Assembly: GCA_031216755.1 (NCBI GenBank)
Contig: JARUHG010000006.1
Location: forward strand, 242,287 to 306,286
Source of the DNA: Lysobacter arvi
GTDB lineage: Bacteria; Pseudomonadota; Gammaproteobacteria; Xanthomonadales; Xanthomonadaceae
Direction: 5' to 3'
DNA length: 64,000 nucleotides
The position numbers and the translations under genes were made by a program. Within the stretch, counting starts at the first letter, position 1. Each line of letters begins with the position of its first letter. Below the pieces are notes generated by a model. The model was given only the letters and a program-made list of their open reading frames with translations. It ran no database searches and had not been told where the DNA came from. This document shows, in pieces, positions 16,657 to 25,886 of the stretch.

Positions 16657-18309
16657 ATGAACGACGTGTGCAACATCGCCGCGACCCTGCCGGGCCTGGC
16701 CGCCCGCTTCCCGGACCGCATCGCCTTGCGCTGCCCCGGCACCCGCGGTCCCGACGGAATGGCCCGCTTCGACCTGGCCCTGACCTACCGCGATCTCGAC
16801 GTCCGCAGCGACGCGATCGCGGCGGGCCTCGCGCGGCGCGGCATCGTGCGCGGCACGCGCACCGTGGTGATGGTGCGGCCGTCGCCGGAGTTCTTCCTGC
16901 TGATGTTCGCGCTGTTCAAGGCGGGCGCCGTCCCGGTCCTGGTCGATCCCGGCATCGACAAGCGCGCGCTGAAACAATGCCTGGACGAAGCCGCGCCGGC
17001 CGCGTTCATCGGCATTCCGCTCGCGCACGTCGCACGCTCCGTGCTGCGCTGGGCGAGCTCGGCGCGCATCCGCATCACCACCGGCGAACGCCCATGGCTC
17101 GCGGATGCCACGCTCGCGCAGGTCGAGCGCGATGGCGCGAACGCCGGCTCGCAACTTGCCGCAACGCAGCCTGACGAAGTCGCCGCGATCCTGTTCACCA
17201 GCGGCTCCACCGGCGTGCCGAAGGGCGTGGTGTACCGGCACCGGCACTTCGTCGCGCAGATCGCCATGTTGCGCGACGCGCTGGGCATCGAGGGCGGCGG
17301 CGTGGATTTGCCGACGTTCCCGCCGTTCGCGCTGTTCGATCCCGCGCTGGGGCTGACCTCGATCATTCCCGACATGGACCCGACCAAGCCGGCGCTCGCC
17401 GATCCGCGCAAACTGCACGACGCGATCGCGCGCTTCGAAGTCGACCAGTTGTTCGGCTCGCCGGCGCTGATGGCGGTGCTGGCGAACTTCGGCGCCAAGT
17501 TGCCGACCGTGAAACGCGTGACCTCCGCCGGTGCCCCCGTGCCGGCGCACGTCGTGGCGAGAATGCGCGAACTGCTGCCCGACGACGCGCGCTTCTGGAC
17601 GCCCTATGGCGCGACCGAATGCCTCCCCGTGGCGGTGATCGAAAGCCGCGAACTGCAGTCCACGCGCGAGGCGACGGAGAACGGCGCGGGCACCTGCGTG
17701 GGGCGCGCGGTCGCACCGAACGAGGTGCGCATCATCGCCATCACCGACGATCCGATCGAGCACTGGAACGACGCGCGCATCGTCCATACCGGCGTCGTCG
17801 GCGAAATCACGGTGGCCGGACCCACCGCGACCGACGCGTACTTCAACCGGCCCGCGCAGACGAAGGCCGCGAAGATCCGCGAGCGCCTGGCCGATGGCGG
17901 CGAGCGCATCGTGCACCGCATGGGCGACGTCGGATATCTCGATGCGGAAGGCCGACTGTGGTTCTGCGGGCGCAAGACGCACCGTGTGGAAACCGCGCAA
18001 GGCCCGCTGTACACCGAACAGGTCGAGCCGGTGTTCAACACGCATGCGCAGGTGCGGCGCACCGCGCTCGTCGGCGTCGGCACGACAGGCGCGCAGCGAC
18101 CGGTGCTGTGCGTGGAACTCGCAGCCGGCGTCGATGCGCGTGAATGGCCGCGCATCGAACGCGAACTGCGCGACATCGGATCGCGTCATCCGCATACGTC
18201 GGGCATCGAGGTGTTCCTGCGCCACCCGAAGTTCCCGGTCGACATCCGCCACAACGCCAAGATCGGCCGCGAGAAGCTGGCCGTGTGGGCGACGGGCCGG
18301 GTGCGCTGA
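16657..18309 (+). CDS. oleC: OleC, AMP-dependent beta-lactone synthetase
   Basis: A 550-residue member of the AMP-forming acyl-CoA synthetase superfamily. The ATP motif FTSGSTGVPKG is at 180-190 and the YGATE motif near 311. The GDVGYLD and GRKTHR blocks sit around 425-445. In olefin synthesis OleC adenylates the beta-hydroxy acid made by OleD and closes it to a beta-lactone. Its place in the ole cluster supports this over a plain fatty acyl-CoA ligase. The frame is open to 16609, but ATG 16657 fits the family N-terminus. The winged-helix gene starts 4 bases after the stop. Confidence 0.92.
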   Translation: MNDVCNIAATLPGLAARFPDRIALRCPGTRGPDGMARFDLALTYRDLDVRSDAIAAGLARRGIVRGTRTVVMVRPSPEFFLLMFALFKAGAVPVLVDPGIDKRALKQCLDEAAPAAFIGIPLAHVARSVLRWASSARIRITTGERPWLADATLAQVERDGANAGSQLAATQPDEVAAILFTSGSTGVPKGVVYRHRHFVAQIAMLRDALGIEGGGVDLPTFPPFALFDPALGLTSIIPDMDPTKPALADPRKLHDAIARFEVDQLFGSPALMAVLANFGAKLPTVKRVTSAGAPVPAHVVARMRELLPDDARFWTPYGATECLPVAVIESRELQSTREATENGAGTCVGRAVAPNEVRIIAITDDPIEHWNDARIVHTGVVGEITVAGPTATDAYFNRPAQTKAAKIRERLADGGERIVHRMGDVGYLDAEGRLWFCGRKTHRVETAQGPLYTEQVEPVFNTHAQVRRTALVGVGTTGAQRPVLCVELAAGVDAREWPRIERELRDIGSRHPHTSGIEVFLRHPKFPVDIRHNAKIGREKLAVWATGRVR

Positions 18310-18312
18310 CGC

Positions 18313-19863
18313 ATGACGCGTTTCCGGCTCGACGATCTCGCCATCGACGTGCCGCGCCAGCGCGTGGAGCGCGACGGCCTGCCGCTGGACGTCAGCGGGC
18401 TGAGCTTCCGGCTGCTGGAGTACCTGCTGGAACAAGGCCAGCGCGTGGTGGGTTTCGACGAACTGATCGAGCGCGTCTGGGCCCCGGCGGTGGTGAACGA
18501 GGAAACCGTGACGCAGCGCGTGCGCCTGCTGCGGCAGGCGCTGGGCGACGACGGGCGCAATCCACGCTATCTGCGCTCGGTGCGCGGTCGCGGCTACCAG
18601 TTGTGCGCGATGCCATCGCGTGTCGACGAGTCACGGGCCGACGCGAAGCCGCGCAGATTCGCCCTGCGCGGCGTGGTGCTCGCCTGCATTGCGTTGGGTC
18701 TCCTCGCCGCGGCGATCGTCGGCTCGAAGCAGCGCTCCACGGACGCCAGACCCGCGTCGCCGCCGTCCGCGCTGCTTCAACGGGCGGCCTACTACGCGGG
18801 CATCGGACAACGCGACGACAACGAGCGGGCGATCGCGCTCTATCGCCAGCGCCTGCAGGAAGCCCCGGACGATCGCGAGGCGATGATCGGCCTCAGTCGC
18901 GCGTTCAGTGCCGATGCATGCCTCTACAACGGCGACGCGGCGCAACTCGATCGCGCGCAGGCGATGGCCGAGCGCGTGATCGCCGCCGATTCGCGCAACG
19001 CCGCCGCGCACGTCGCGCTGGGCTATTCGTACGATTGCCGCGGCCGCATCGACGACGCACTGCGTGGCTACGAGCGCGCGCTGTCGCTGGAGCCGTCCAA
19101 TGATGCGGCCCGTGCGTCGGCCGCGTACCTGTACGAACGACGCGGCCGGCTGGCCGACGCGCTCGCCGCGAACCTCGCGGTGCGCGATCCCTCGCGCGCG
19201 CGTTTCCTGCCGATCCAGATCGCGGGCAACCTCGATCTGCTCGGCTACACGGCCGCGGCCGAGTCGCGTTATCGGCGCAGCTTCCAGCTGTATCCGGACA
19301 ACGTGTTCTCGAACCTCGCGTGGCCCGCGTTCCTGATGCGCCACGGTCGCAACGCCGAGGCGCAGGCGGCGCTCGACGAGGCGATGACGCGCGGCACCGA
19401 TCACGCCGGCCTGCAGCTGCTCGCCGCGGAGCTGGCGTGGTTGCGCGGCGATCGCGACGCAGCCCGCGCCGCGGCAGCGCGCGCGGTGGCGCTGAGGCCG
19501 CAGGGGAGCTTTCCGCGCACGGTGGAGTCGATGCTGGCGCCGGTGCGTCCGCCAGCCGCCGCCCTGCACGCGAGGGCCGAGTCCCTGCGCGCGGGCCTGC
19601 GCGAAGGCAGCGATCCGGTCGATGGCCTCGATGCCGCATTGCTGCTGGAAACGGCCGGCGATCGCGATGCGGGCCTGGCCGCACTGTCGCAGGCGATCGC
19701 GGCGGGCTACCGCGATGCCGCGTATCTGCGTGCGTCGCCGTTGTTCGCCGGGCTGCGCCGGTCGCCGCGTTTCGGCGAGGCGGTCGCCGCTGTCGACGCG
19801 GCCGTCGCGCGCGAACGCGAGGCCGTGCGGACGCGCAAGCTCGACGTCACGGCAGGGCCTTGA
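18313..19863 (+). CDS. CadC-like winged-helix, membrane and TPR protein
   Basis: A 516-residue protein. An OmpR/PhoB-type winged helix lies at about residues 1-97 (LIERVWAPAVVNEETVTQRVRLLRQALGD-like recognition region, ending in RGRGYQLC). One transmembrane helix lies near 117-137. A large Ala-rich region with TPR-like helices covers about 145-500. The layout is that of CadC/ToxR-like membrane regulators, in which an outer sensor controls DNA binding in the cytoplasm. It starts 3 bases after oleC and is probably co-transcribed with it, so it may sense envelope or lipid state, but the target is unknown. Its 3' end overlaps the opposite serine hydrolase gene by 17 bases. Confidence 0.8.
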   Translation: MTRFRLDDLAIDVPRQRVERDGLPLDVSGLSFRLLEYLLEQGQRVVGFDELIERVWAPAVVNEETVTQRVRLLRQALGDDGRNPRYLRSVRGRGYQLCAMPSRVDESRADAKPRRFALRGVVLACIALGLLAAAIVGSKQRSTDARPASPPSALLQRAAYYAGIGQRDDNERAIALYRQRLQEAPDDREAMIGLSRAFSADACLYNGDAAQLDRAQAMAERVIAADSRNAAAHVALGYSYDCRGRIDDALRGYERALSLEPSNDAARASAAYLYERRGRLADALAANLAVRDPSRARFLPIQIAGNLDLLGYTAAAESRYRRSFQLYPDNVFSNLAWPAFLMRHGRNAEAQAALDEAMTRGTDHAGLQLLAAELAWLRGDRDAARAAAARAVALRPQGSFPRTVESMLAPVRPPAAALHARAESLRAGLREGSDPVDGLDAALLLETAGDRDAGLAALSQAIAAGYRDAAYLRASPLFAGLRRSPRFGEAVAAVDAAVAREREAVRTRKLDVTAGP

Positions 19864-20950
19864 GGATGTAGTCCGTCATCAGGCGCTGCGACTGCGCATG
19901 CATGTCGCGCTGGTTGTAGCGCGTGCGCGTGATCACCGCGACCAGGCGTTCGGACGGCACCGCGAACACGTAGTTGCCGCCGTTGCCCGACATCGCCCAG
20001 ACATCGCGCTGTGTGCCATCCACGTCGAAGCCGAAGCGCCATAGCAGGTAACCGTAGTCCGCGTCTTCACGCGCCTGCGCATGCACGGTCGTCATCGCAT
20101 GGATCCAATTGGCCGAGACCACCTGCCGTCCGTTCCAGCGCCCGCGATCGAGCAGCAGCTGCCCGAGCTTGGCCAGATCGCGACTGCGGTAACGCGTGCC
20201 GCCGCCGCCCATGCCGACGCCTTCCGACGCGCGTTGCCACTGGCTTTCGCGGATGCCCAGCGGCGCCTCCAGCACCTCGCGCGCGAAGGTCGCCAGCGGC
20301 TGTCCGCTGACACGTTCGAGCATCGCGCCGAGCAGGAACGAGCCGGCGGTGCAGTACGCGAAGGCGCGCCCGTGCGGGCTCTCCTCGGGGCGCTTCATCC
20401 ACGGCGCGTAGCCCTTGATCGGCAGGTCGAGCGCGAACTGGGTCCAATCTTCGGCCAGGTACATGCGTTCCTCGTTGCCGGCCGAGAACGCGTTGTCGTC
20501 GTCGCATTCCCACTGGGAGCTCATCGTCAGCAGGTCCTGGACGGTGAACCGGCGTTTGCGCGGGTCGCGATGCGCCCAATGGCGGTCGGGGAAGTAGCCG
20601 TAGACGCGCGCCTGCGCGCCTTCGATCAACTTGCGGTCGACCGCTGCGCCGACCAGCAACGCGGTGACGGACTTGGTCGCCGAGCGGGTGTCGTTGAGCA
20701 CGTCCGGACCGCCCGATCCGAAGTAGCGCTCGTACACCAGGCGTCCGTCGCGTGCGATCAGGATGCTGGTCGTGTCGGGCGCCGCGCCCGCGGCGATGGC
20801 CGCCTCCATGGCGGCGAGCCGATCGGGACGCAAGCCTTCGCTTGCAGGGTCGGCGACGCGCCAGCCGTCGTCCATCGACGCGGGCGGAGCCGCGACGGCG
20901 GGATGGGCGGCGAGCAGGGCGATCAGGGGCAGGGCGAGCAATCGGCGCAT
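19847..20950 (-). CDS. secreted serine hydrolase, beta-lactamase/class C-like
   Basis: A 367-residue protein with a signal peptide (cleavage after AVA, residue 20) and the SxxK motif S90-A-T-K93 in TRSATKSVTALLVG. A YCT triad stands in the YxN position (FAYCTAGSF), and GNGGNYVFAVP is near the C-terminus. This is the beta-lactamase/D-aminopeptidase/esterase family (Pfam Beta-lactamase). Most members are esterases or peptidases, not resistance enzymes. It lies on the opposite strand inside the ole cluster, overlapping the preceding gene tail-to-tail. Confidence 0.82.
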   Translation of the reverse strand: MRRLLALPLIALLAAHPAVAAPPASMDDGWRVADPASEGLRPDRLAAMEAAIAAGAAPDTTSILIARDGRLVYERYFGSGGPDVLNDTRSATKSVTALLVGAAVDRKLIEGAQARVYGYFPDRHWAHRDPRKRRFTVQDLLTMSSQWECDDDNAFSAGNEERMYLAEDWTQFALDLPIKGYAPWMKRPEESPHGRAFAYCTAGSFLLGAMLERVSGQPLATFAREVLEAPLGIRESQWQRASEGVGMGGGGTRYRSRDLAKLGQLLLDRGRWNGRQVVSANWIHAMTTVHAQAREDADYGYLLWRFGFDVDGTQRDVWAMSGNGGNYVFAVPSERLVAVITRTRYNQRDMHAQSQRLMTDYILKALP

Positions 20951-21067
20951 CGGCAGGCTCCGTGGTGGGAGCCGCTATTGGCCTCGAGTCGCGGATGAAG
21001 CGCCTGAAATGCGAATGAAGATTCATGAAGGCGCGCGTGCGGCGCCTCATCGCCTGCATGCGGGGCG

Positions 21068-21096
21068 TTGGAACCGGCTTCCCGCCCCGTTATGGT
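21068..21096 (+). promoter_or_regulatory. candidate sigma-70 promoter of oleD
   Basis: TTGGAA (21068-21073), a 17-base spacer and TATGGT (21091-21096), 27 bases before the oleD ATG. The spacer region can fold: CGGGGCG (21061-21067) pairs with CGCCCCG (21083-21089), so the promoter is embedded in an imperfect hairpin. Confidence 0.55.
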
Positions 21097-21123
21097 GTCT
21101 CCCCTTTGCGACGGAGCGGCGCG

Positions 21124-22122
21124 ATGAAGATCCTGGTGACTGGCGGCGGCGGCTTCCTCGGGCAGGTGCTCTGCCGCGGGTTGCGGGAACGCGGCCACGA
21201 GGTCGTCAGCTTCAATCGCGGCCGCTACGACGCGCTCGACCGGCTCGGCGTGACGCAGGTGCAGGGCGACCTAGCCCAGCGCGACGCCGTCATCGCCGCG
21301 GCCGAAGGCTGCGACGCCATCTTCCACAACGCCGCCAAGGCCGGCGCCTGGGGCAGCTACGAGAGCTACCACCTCGCCAACGTCGTCGGCACGCAGCACG
21401 TCATCGACGCCTGCCGCGCGCACGGCATCGGACGCCTGGTCTACACCTCGACGCCGAGCGTGACGCACCGCAAGACGCATCCGGTCGAAGGCGGCACGGC
21501 CGACACCGTGCCCTATGGCGATCATCTGAAAGCGCCGTACGCGGCGACCAAGCAGCTCGCCGAAAAAAGCGTGATCGCCGCCAACGACGCCACCCTGGCC
21601 ACCGTGTCGCTGCGCCCGCGGCTGATCTGGGGCGTGGGCGACAACCAGCTGCTGCCGCGCCTGGTCGAACGTGCGAAGGCCGGGCGCCTGCGTTTCGTGG
21701 GCGACGGCAACAATCGCATCGACACGACGTACGTCGACAACGCGGCGCAGGCGCATTTCGATGCGTTCGATCACCTGCGACCGGGCGCGGCGTGTGCGGG
21801 CCGTGCGTACTTCATCAGCAACGGCGAACCGCGCACCGTGCGCGAGATCCTCAACGGCCTGCTCGATGCCGCCGGCGCGCCGCAGGTGAGCGGGACGATT
21901 CCGTTCGGCGTCGCGTACGCGGCAGGCGTCGCGTGCGAGGGCCTCTGGCACGCATTGCCGCTCAAGGGCGAACCGCCGATGACGCGCTTCCTCGCCGAGC
22001 AACTGAGCACGACGCACTGGTACGACATGGCGCCCGCGCGACACGATTTCGGCTACGTACCGAAGGTCAGCATTCACGAGGGACTCACCCGACTGAAGGC
22101 GGCCTGCATGGGCACCGCCTGA
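21124..22122 (+). CDS. oleD: OleD, NADPH-dependent 2-alkyl-3-ketoacid reductase
   Basis: A 332-residue extended SDR/3-beta-HSD-like protein. The Rossmann glycines are in TGGGGFLG (6-13) and the catalytic Tyr139 and Lys143 are in YAATK, with serines in STPSVTH. OleD reduces the beta-keto acid made by OleA to the beta-hydroxy acid used by OleC. It is separated from oleC by two unrelated-looking genes but stays on the same strand with its own good promoter. ATG 21124 is preferred over the in-frame codon at 21025 since the Rossmann fold begins immediately. Confidence 0.92.
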   Translation: MKILVTGGGGFLGQVLCRGLRERGHEVVSFNRGRYDALDRLGVTQVQGDLAQRDAVIAAAEGCDAIFHNAAKAGAWGSYESYHLANVVGTQHVIDACRAHGIGRLVYTSTPSVTHRKTHPVEGGTADTVPYGDHLKAPYAATKQLAEKSVIAANDATLATVSLRPRLIWGVGDNQLLPRLVERAKAGRLRFVGDGNNRIDTTYVDNAAQAHFDAFDHLRPGAACAGRAYFISNGEPRTVREILNGLLDAAGAPQVSGTIPFGVAYAAGVACEGLWHALPLKGEPPMTRFLAEQLSTTHWYDMAPARHDFGYVPKVSIHEGLTRLKAACMGTA

Positions 22123-22208
22123 GCATTCGGATCGTCACTTTTTGCCGACCGGCTCGTGCCTAGCATCGATTACACCCAGTCAGGCGCACCGCGCCACGGA
22201 GTGCACCG

Positions 22209-22367
22209 ATGCTTAGCTACGCTGTCATCTTCTTCGTCATCGCGATCATCGCCGCGGTGCTCGGCTTCAGTGGTATCGCCGGCGCCGCCAGCAACATCGC
22301 CTGGATCCTGTTCGTCGTGTTCCTGGTGCTGGCCGTCATCTCGATGCTGCGGGGCCGCAGGGTCTGA
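22209..22367 (+). CDS. DUF1328 small membrane protein
   Basis: A 52-residue protein beginning [20 protein letters not shown]. It has two hydrophobic helices (about 4-20 and 29-47) separated by SGIAGAAS and a basic end RGRRV. This is the classic pattern of DUF1328/YtjA (UPF0391) proteins, whose function is unknown; some are stress-induced. It stands alone between oleD and ubiJ and is followed by a strong hairpin. Confidence 0.85.
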   Translation: MLSYAVIFFVIAIIAAVLGFSGIAGAASNIAWILFVVFLVLAVISMLRGRRV

Positions 22368-22418
22368 CACGCCGCAAGGCATGAGCTGATCCTGAAACAG
22401 CTGCTCCTGAAACACCGC

Positions 22419-22450
22419 GCCGGACGGCCGCTTCGAGGGGGCCGTCCGGC
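22419..22450. repeat. 11-bp perfect hairpin
   Basis: GCCGGACGGCC (22419-22429) and GGCCGTCCGGC (22440-22450) pair perfectly around a 10-base loop, 52 bases after the DUF1328 gene. There is no T-run, so I call it a hairpin and not a standard terminator. It may still stabilise the 3' end. Confidence 0.5.
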
Positions 22451-22488
22451 AAGAGGGGCCGGAGCGGGGACCGGGTCCGGGCCGCGGC

Positions 22489-22494
22489 TACAAT
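22489..22494 (+). promoter_or_regulatory. candidate -10 box giving leaderless ubiJ mRNA
   Basis: GGCTACAATG holds TACAAT only 6 bases before the ubiJ ATG at 22501. If used, transcription would start at or next to the A of the start codon, giving a leaderless message. No ribosome-binding site is visible upstream, which fits. Confidence 0.45.
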
Positions 22495-22500
22495 GACCGC

Positions 22501-23148
22501 ATGACCGACCCGACCTCCTCGCCGCTGGCCGCACTGAAGCCATTGGCCGGGCGCGCCCTCGAAACCGCCCTCAACCGCGCCCTCGCGCTCGATCCCGATA
22601 CCCGCAACCAGCTGCGCGCGCTCGACGGACGCCGCGTCGTGCTGCGCCTGTCCGCGCCCGCGCTCGCGTTGCAGATTCGCGTGGCCGGCGAGCGCCTCGA
22701 AGTGGGCCCCGTTCCCGACGACGAACCCGACCTGTCCGTGCGCGCGACGCTGGGCGGGCTGATCTCGCAACTGCCGTTCCTGCGCAACGATGACGCGCCG
22801 CCGGTCGGCAAGCTGCGCATCGAAGGCGATGCCGATCTGGCGCGCCGCCTGCAGCGGCTGGCGGAACGTTTCGATCCCGACTGGCAACAGCCGTTCGTGC
22901 GCGTGTTCGGCGAGATCGTCGGCGTGCAGATCGCCAACGCCGTCGCGGCCGGGCTTCGCCATGCGCGCGGCGCGGCCGGCGCGTTCGCCACCAACGCCGC
23001 CGAGTTCGTGACCGAGGAATCGCGCGACGTCGTGCCGCGCGAGGAACTCAACGCCTTCCACGACGACGTCGACACGCTGCGCGACGATGTCGAGCGCCTG
23101 GCCGCTCGCGTGTCGCGACTGCGCACGCGCGCGGGAGGCGCCGCATGA
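22501..23148 (+). CDS. ubiJ: ubiquinone biosynthesis accessory factor UbiJ
   Basis: A 215-residue protein with an N-terminal SCP2 lipid-binding domain (about 10-120, with [14 protein letters not shown]) and a C-terminal coiled coil (about 175-210). UbiJ binds the hydrophobic ubiquinone intermediates and scaffolds the cytosolic Ubi complex with UbiK. The stop overlaps the ubiB start (ATGA), so translation is coupled. ubiE, often upstream in other bacteria, is absent here. Confidence 0.88.
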   Translation: MTDPTSSPLAALKPLAGRALETALNRALALDPDTRNQLRALDGRRVVLRLSAPALALQIRVAGERLEVGPVPDDEPDLSVRATLGGLISQLPFLRNDDAPPVGKLRIEGDADLARRLQRLAERFDPDWQQPFVRVFGEIVGVQIANAVAAGLRHARGAAGAFATNAAEFVTEESRDVVPREELNAFHDDVDTLRDDVERLAARVSRLRTRAGGAA

Positions 23149-24821
23149 AGCCGGTCTTCCGCGCCTGGCGCATCGGCCGCGTGCTGTTGCGCTATCGCCT
23201 GGACGACCTGCTCGACGACACGCCCGTCGAAGGCTGGCTGAAGCTCGCGCGACCGTTCGTCCCGCGTGCGTCGAACGATGTCGCCCGCCTGTCGCGCGGT
23301 GCGCGCCTGCGCATGGCATTGCAGGAGCTGGGGCCGATCTTCGTCAAGTTCGGGCAGATCCTTTCGACGCGACGCGACCTCGTGCCGCCCGACGTCGCCG
23401 AGGAGCTCGCGCTGTTGCAGGATCGCGTGCAGCCGTTCGACGGCGAGGCCGCGCGTGCCATCGTCGAGAATGCACTGCAGCGGCCGATCGCCGAGGCATT
23501 CGCGCAGTTCGACACCACGCCGCTCGCATCGGCGTCCATCGCGCAGGTGCACGCGGCGACGCTGCCGCCGGACGCGAACGGCGTGTCGCGCGAAATCGTG
23601 GTCAAGGTGCTGCGGCCGGACATCGAAAAGCAGATCGCGGGCGACATCGCGTTGCTCAAGGCGGTGGCCGGCATCGTCAACCGCACGCACCCGGCAGCCG
23701 ACAAGATCCGCCCGCACCTGATCGTCGAGGAAATCGAGAACACGCTCGCGGCCGAGCTCGACCTGCAGCGCGAAGGCGCCAACGCCAGCGTGCTGCGCCG
23801 CTTCTGGCAGGACAGCGACGACCTCTATGTGCCGGAGGTGATCTGGTCGCACACGGCCGAACGCGTGCTGACGCTGGAGCGCGTATACGGCATTCCGTCC
23901 GACGACATCGCCGCGCTCGACGCGGCGGGCATCGATCGTCGCGCGCTTGCGGCCAAGGGCGTGCGCGTGTTCTACACGGAAGTGTTCCGCGACAACTTTT
24001 TCCACGCCGATGCGCACGCCGGCAACATCTGGGTCGACAGCGATCCGGGGCGCCGCGCCAACCCGCGCTTCATCGCGCTGGATTTCGGCATCGTCGGGCA
24101 GCTTTCGGACGAGGACCAGTACTACCTCGCCGAAAACTTCATGGCGATCTTCAACCGCGATTACCGTCGCATCGCCGAACTGCACGTGCGCGCGGGCTGG
24201 ATGCCGTCGCACATCCGCATCGACGAACTTGAAGCTGCCGCGCGCGCGGTGTGCGAGCCGTATTTCACGCGGCCGCTCAGCGAGATCTCGCTGGCCGAAG
24301 TGCTGCTCAAGCTGTTCCGCACCGCGCAGCGCTACGAGCTCACGTTGCAGCCGCAGCTGATCCTGCTGCAGAAGACGCTGCTGAACATCGAGGGCGTCGG
24401 TCGCCTGCTCGATCCCAGGCTCGACATCTGGGCCGTTGCCCGGCCGGTGCTGCAGCGCATCCTCGTCGAACGCTACAGCCCGCAGCGGCTGGCCAGCGAG
24501 TTCCGCAAGCGCCTGCCGGAGCTGGTCACGCACGCGCCCGAAATGCCGCGACTGCTGCATGCGTGGCTCACGCAGCAGGTCGAAGGCAAGCACGAGTTGA
24601 ACCTGCGTTCGCGCGATCTGGTCGAACTCAACCGCACCATCCGCACCGCGCAACGCAAGACCGTCGCGGCGGTGCTCGGCGTCGGCCTGTTGATCTGCGC
24701 TGCGGTGCTCTACGGCCTGGAAGCGGGCGGCCCGCGTTTCTGGTCGGTCCCGGCGTCGGCATGGATCGCCGGCCTGGGCGGTGCGTGGGCGCTGCTCGCG
24801 GCGTGGCCGCGCGGGCAGTGA
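23145..24821 (+). CDS. ubiB: UbiB, ADCK-like kinase of ubiquinone synthesis
   Basis: A 558-residue atypical protein-kinase-like protein. The KxGQ motif is in [12 protein letters not shown] (about 67-78), followed by the Ala-rich loop [16 protein letters not shown] and the metal motif ALDFGIVGQ. Two C-terminal hydrophobic helices (about 507-525 and 533-552) anchor it in the inner membrane. UbiB is needed for ubiquinone synthesis, probably by ATPase-driven extraction of intermediates. It overlaps ubiJ by 4 bases. Confidence 0.95.
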   Translation: MKPVFRAWRIGRVLLRYRLDDLLDDTPVEGWLKLARPFVPRASNDVARLSRGARLRMALQELGPIFVKFGQILSTRRDLVPPDVAEELALLQDRVQPFDGEAARAIVENALQRPIAEAFAQFDTTPLASASIAQVHAATLPPDANGVSREIVVKVLRPDIEKQIAGDIALLKAVAGIVNRTHPAADKIRPHLIVEEIENTLAAELDLQREGANASVLRRFWQDSDDLYVPEVIWSHTAERVLTLERVYGIPSDDIAALDAAGIDRRALAAKGVRVFYTEVFRDNFFHADAHAGNIWVDSDPGRRANPRFIALDFGIVGQLSDEDQYYLAENFMAIFNRDYRRIAELHVRAGWMPSHIRIDELEAAARAVCEPYFTRPLSEISLAEVLLKLFRTAQRYELTLQPQLILLQKTLLNIEGVGRLLDPRLDIWAVARPVLQRILVERYSPQRLASEFRKRLPELVTHAPEMPRLLHAWLTQQVEGKHELNLRSRDLVELNRTIRTAQRKTVAAVLGVGLLICAAVLYGLEAGGPRFWSVPASAWIAGLGGAWALLAAWPRGQ

Positions 24822-24860
24822 TTCCTACACGACGATGCGACGCACGGCGACGCACGGTTG

Positions 24861-24890
24861 CTCCCTGCCCAGCTTGCAGGGGAGGGCCGG
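24861..24890. repeat. repeat copy beside DUF559 remnant
   Basis: CTCCCTGC (24861-24868) faces GCAGGGGAG (24877-24885) with one bulged G, followed by a G-rich tail. It lies just before the remains of a DUF559 gene, and a related perfect copy lies just after them at 25127. Confidence 0.5.
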
Positions 24891-24897
24891 GGGTGAA

Positions 24898-25107
24898 GTG
24901 GGTACCCGCATCCTTTTCGCAGGCCGCCTGCGTCGCGCCGCTACCGACGCCGAGCGTTTGCTCTGCTATCACCTCAAGGACCGGCGTGCGCAACGCATGA
25001 GCACCAACGGCTATCACGTACCGCGGTTCTGGAACGACGACGTATGGGTGAGGGCAGACCTCGTGCTTGAAGAAGTCCTGCGTCATTCGCGGAAGCGCCC
25101 TCGGTGA
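24898..25107 (+). pseudogene. DUF559 (Vsr-like) gene remnant with internal deletion
   Basis: The reading frame ending at 25107 keeps both ends of a DUF559 protein. The N-terminal block is FAGRLRRAATDAERLL..HLKDRRAQR. The C-terminal block GYHVPRFWNDDV..LVLEEVLR starts at about 25003. The 45-50 residues that should lie between them, which carry the Vsr/restriction-endonuclease-like core (the IVDF and ELDG region), are missing at about 24997. The product would be inactive. The deletion is in frame. Both sides carry palindromic repeats, a setting I recall for DUF559 genes in this family. The terminal TGA overlaps the GTG of the next gene. Confidence 0.7.
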
Positions 25108-25886
25108 ACGCTTCATCCCTCCCCAACCCACCCCTGCAAGCAGGGGTGGGAGCAGAAGCGGGCGGACCCGAGTTCGCCAGCGAGACGTTCGCAGCGCTGG
25201 ACGTCATCCACGCCGATGACACACTCGCGATCGTCAACAAGCCTGCGGGATTGATGGTGCACGACAGCGCACTGGCGCGAGGCGAAACCGACTTCGCCGC
25301 CGATCGCCTGCGCGAACAGTTCGGGCGGCCGATCTTTCTGGTGCACCGGCTCGATCGCGCGACCAGCGGCTGCCTGCTGCTGGCGTTCGATCGTGACACC
25401 GCTTCGGCGCTCGGCAAGGTGCTGATGTCGCGCGAGGTGGAGAAGGACTACTGGGCGGTGTGCCGTGGCTGGCCGGACGAAATCTTCACCGTCGACCACC
25501 CGCTCGACGGCGGGCCCGGCAAGCCGCAGAAGAAGCCGGCGATCACGCACTTCCGGCGGCTGGCGACCACGGAGCTGGCGATACCGTCCGCCGGCTTCGA
25601 CACCTCGCGCTACGCGCTGTTGAGCGCGACGCTCGACACCGGGCGTTTCCGGCAGATCCGGCGGCATCTGAAGCACCTGTCGCACCACCTGATCGGCGAT
25701 ACCAGCCATGGCGACGGTCGCCACAACCGCAACTTCCGCATGCTCGGCATCCATCGCATGCTGCTGCACGCGAGGCGGCTCGCGTTCGTCCACCCGGCGA
25801 GCGGCGTGCGCGTGCAAGCCGTGGCGCCGGTCGATGCGGAGTTCGCGAAGGCGCTGGCGTTGTTTGACGGCTTCGTCCTGGAATGA
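25104..25886 (+). CDS. truC: TruC-like tRNA pseudouridine synthase
   Basis: A 260-residue RluA-family pseudouridine synthase. The catalytic aspartate is in FLVHRLDRATSG (near residue 80), with NKPAGLMVHDS upstream and RFRQIRRHLKHLSHHLIGD and LLHARRLAF downstream. The RHNRNFR insert fits TruC, which modifies U65 of some tRNAs. The N-terminus is doubtful. Starting at GTG 25104 puts a palindromic repeat inside the coding region, and GTG 25146 would drop it. Homologues start close to the VIHADDTLAIV segment, so the later start may be the real one. Confidence 0.8.
   Translation: MNASSLPNPPLQAGVGAEAGGPEFASETFAALDVIHADDTLAIVNKPAGLMVHDSALARGETDFAADRLREQFGRPIFLVHRLDRATSGCLLLAFDRDTASALGKVLMSREVEKDYWAVCRGWPDEIFTVDHPLDGGPGKPQKKPAITHFRRLATTELAIPSAGFDTSRYALLSATLDTGRFRQIRRHLKHLSHHLIGDTSHGDGRHNRNFRMLGIHRMLLHARRLAFVHPASGVRVQAVAPVDAEFAKALALFDGFVLE
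25127..25150. repeat. perfect 11-bp-arm repeat at truC start
   Basis: CCCACCCCTGC (25127-25137) and GCAGGGGTGGG (25140-25150) pair perfectly around AA. It lies within the first 16 codons of the longest truC frame and pairs with the copy at 24861 to bracket the DUF559 remnant. Confidence 0.6.

Noticed and set aside
19847..20950. Antibiotic-resistance beta-lactamase
   Set aside because: The SxxK serine hydrolase family is broad and the YCT motif is not that of a true class C enzyme; an esterase or peptidase is more likely.
22419..22450. Rho-independent terminator after the DUF1328 gene
   Set aside because: The stem is perfect but neither strand has a T-run, so it is kept only as a hairpin.
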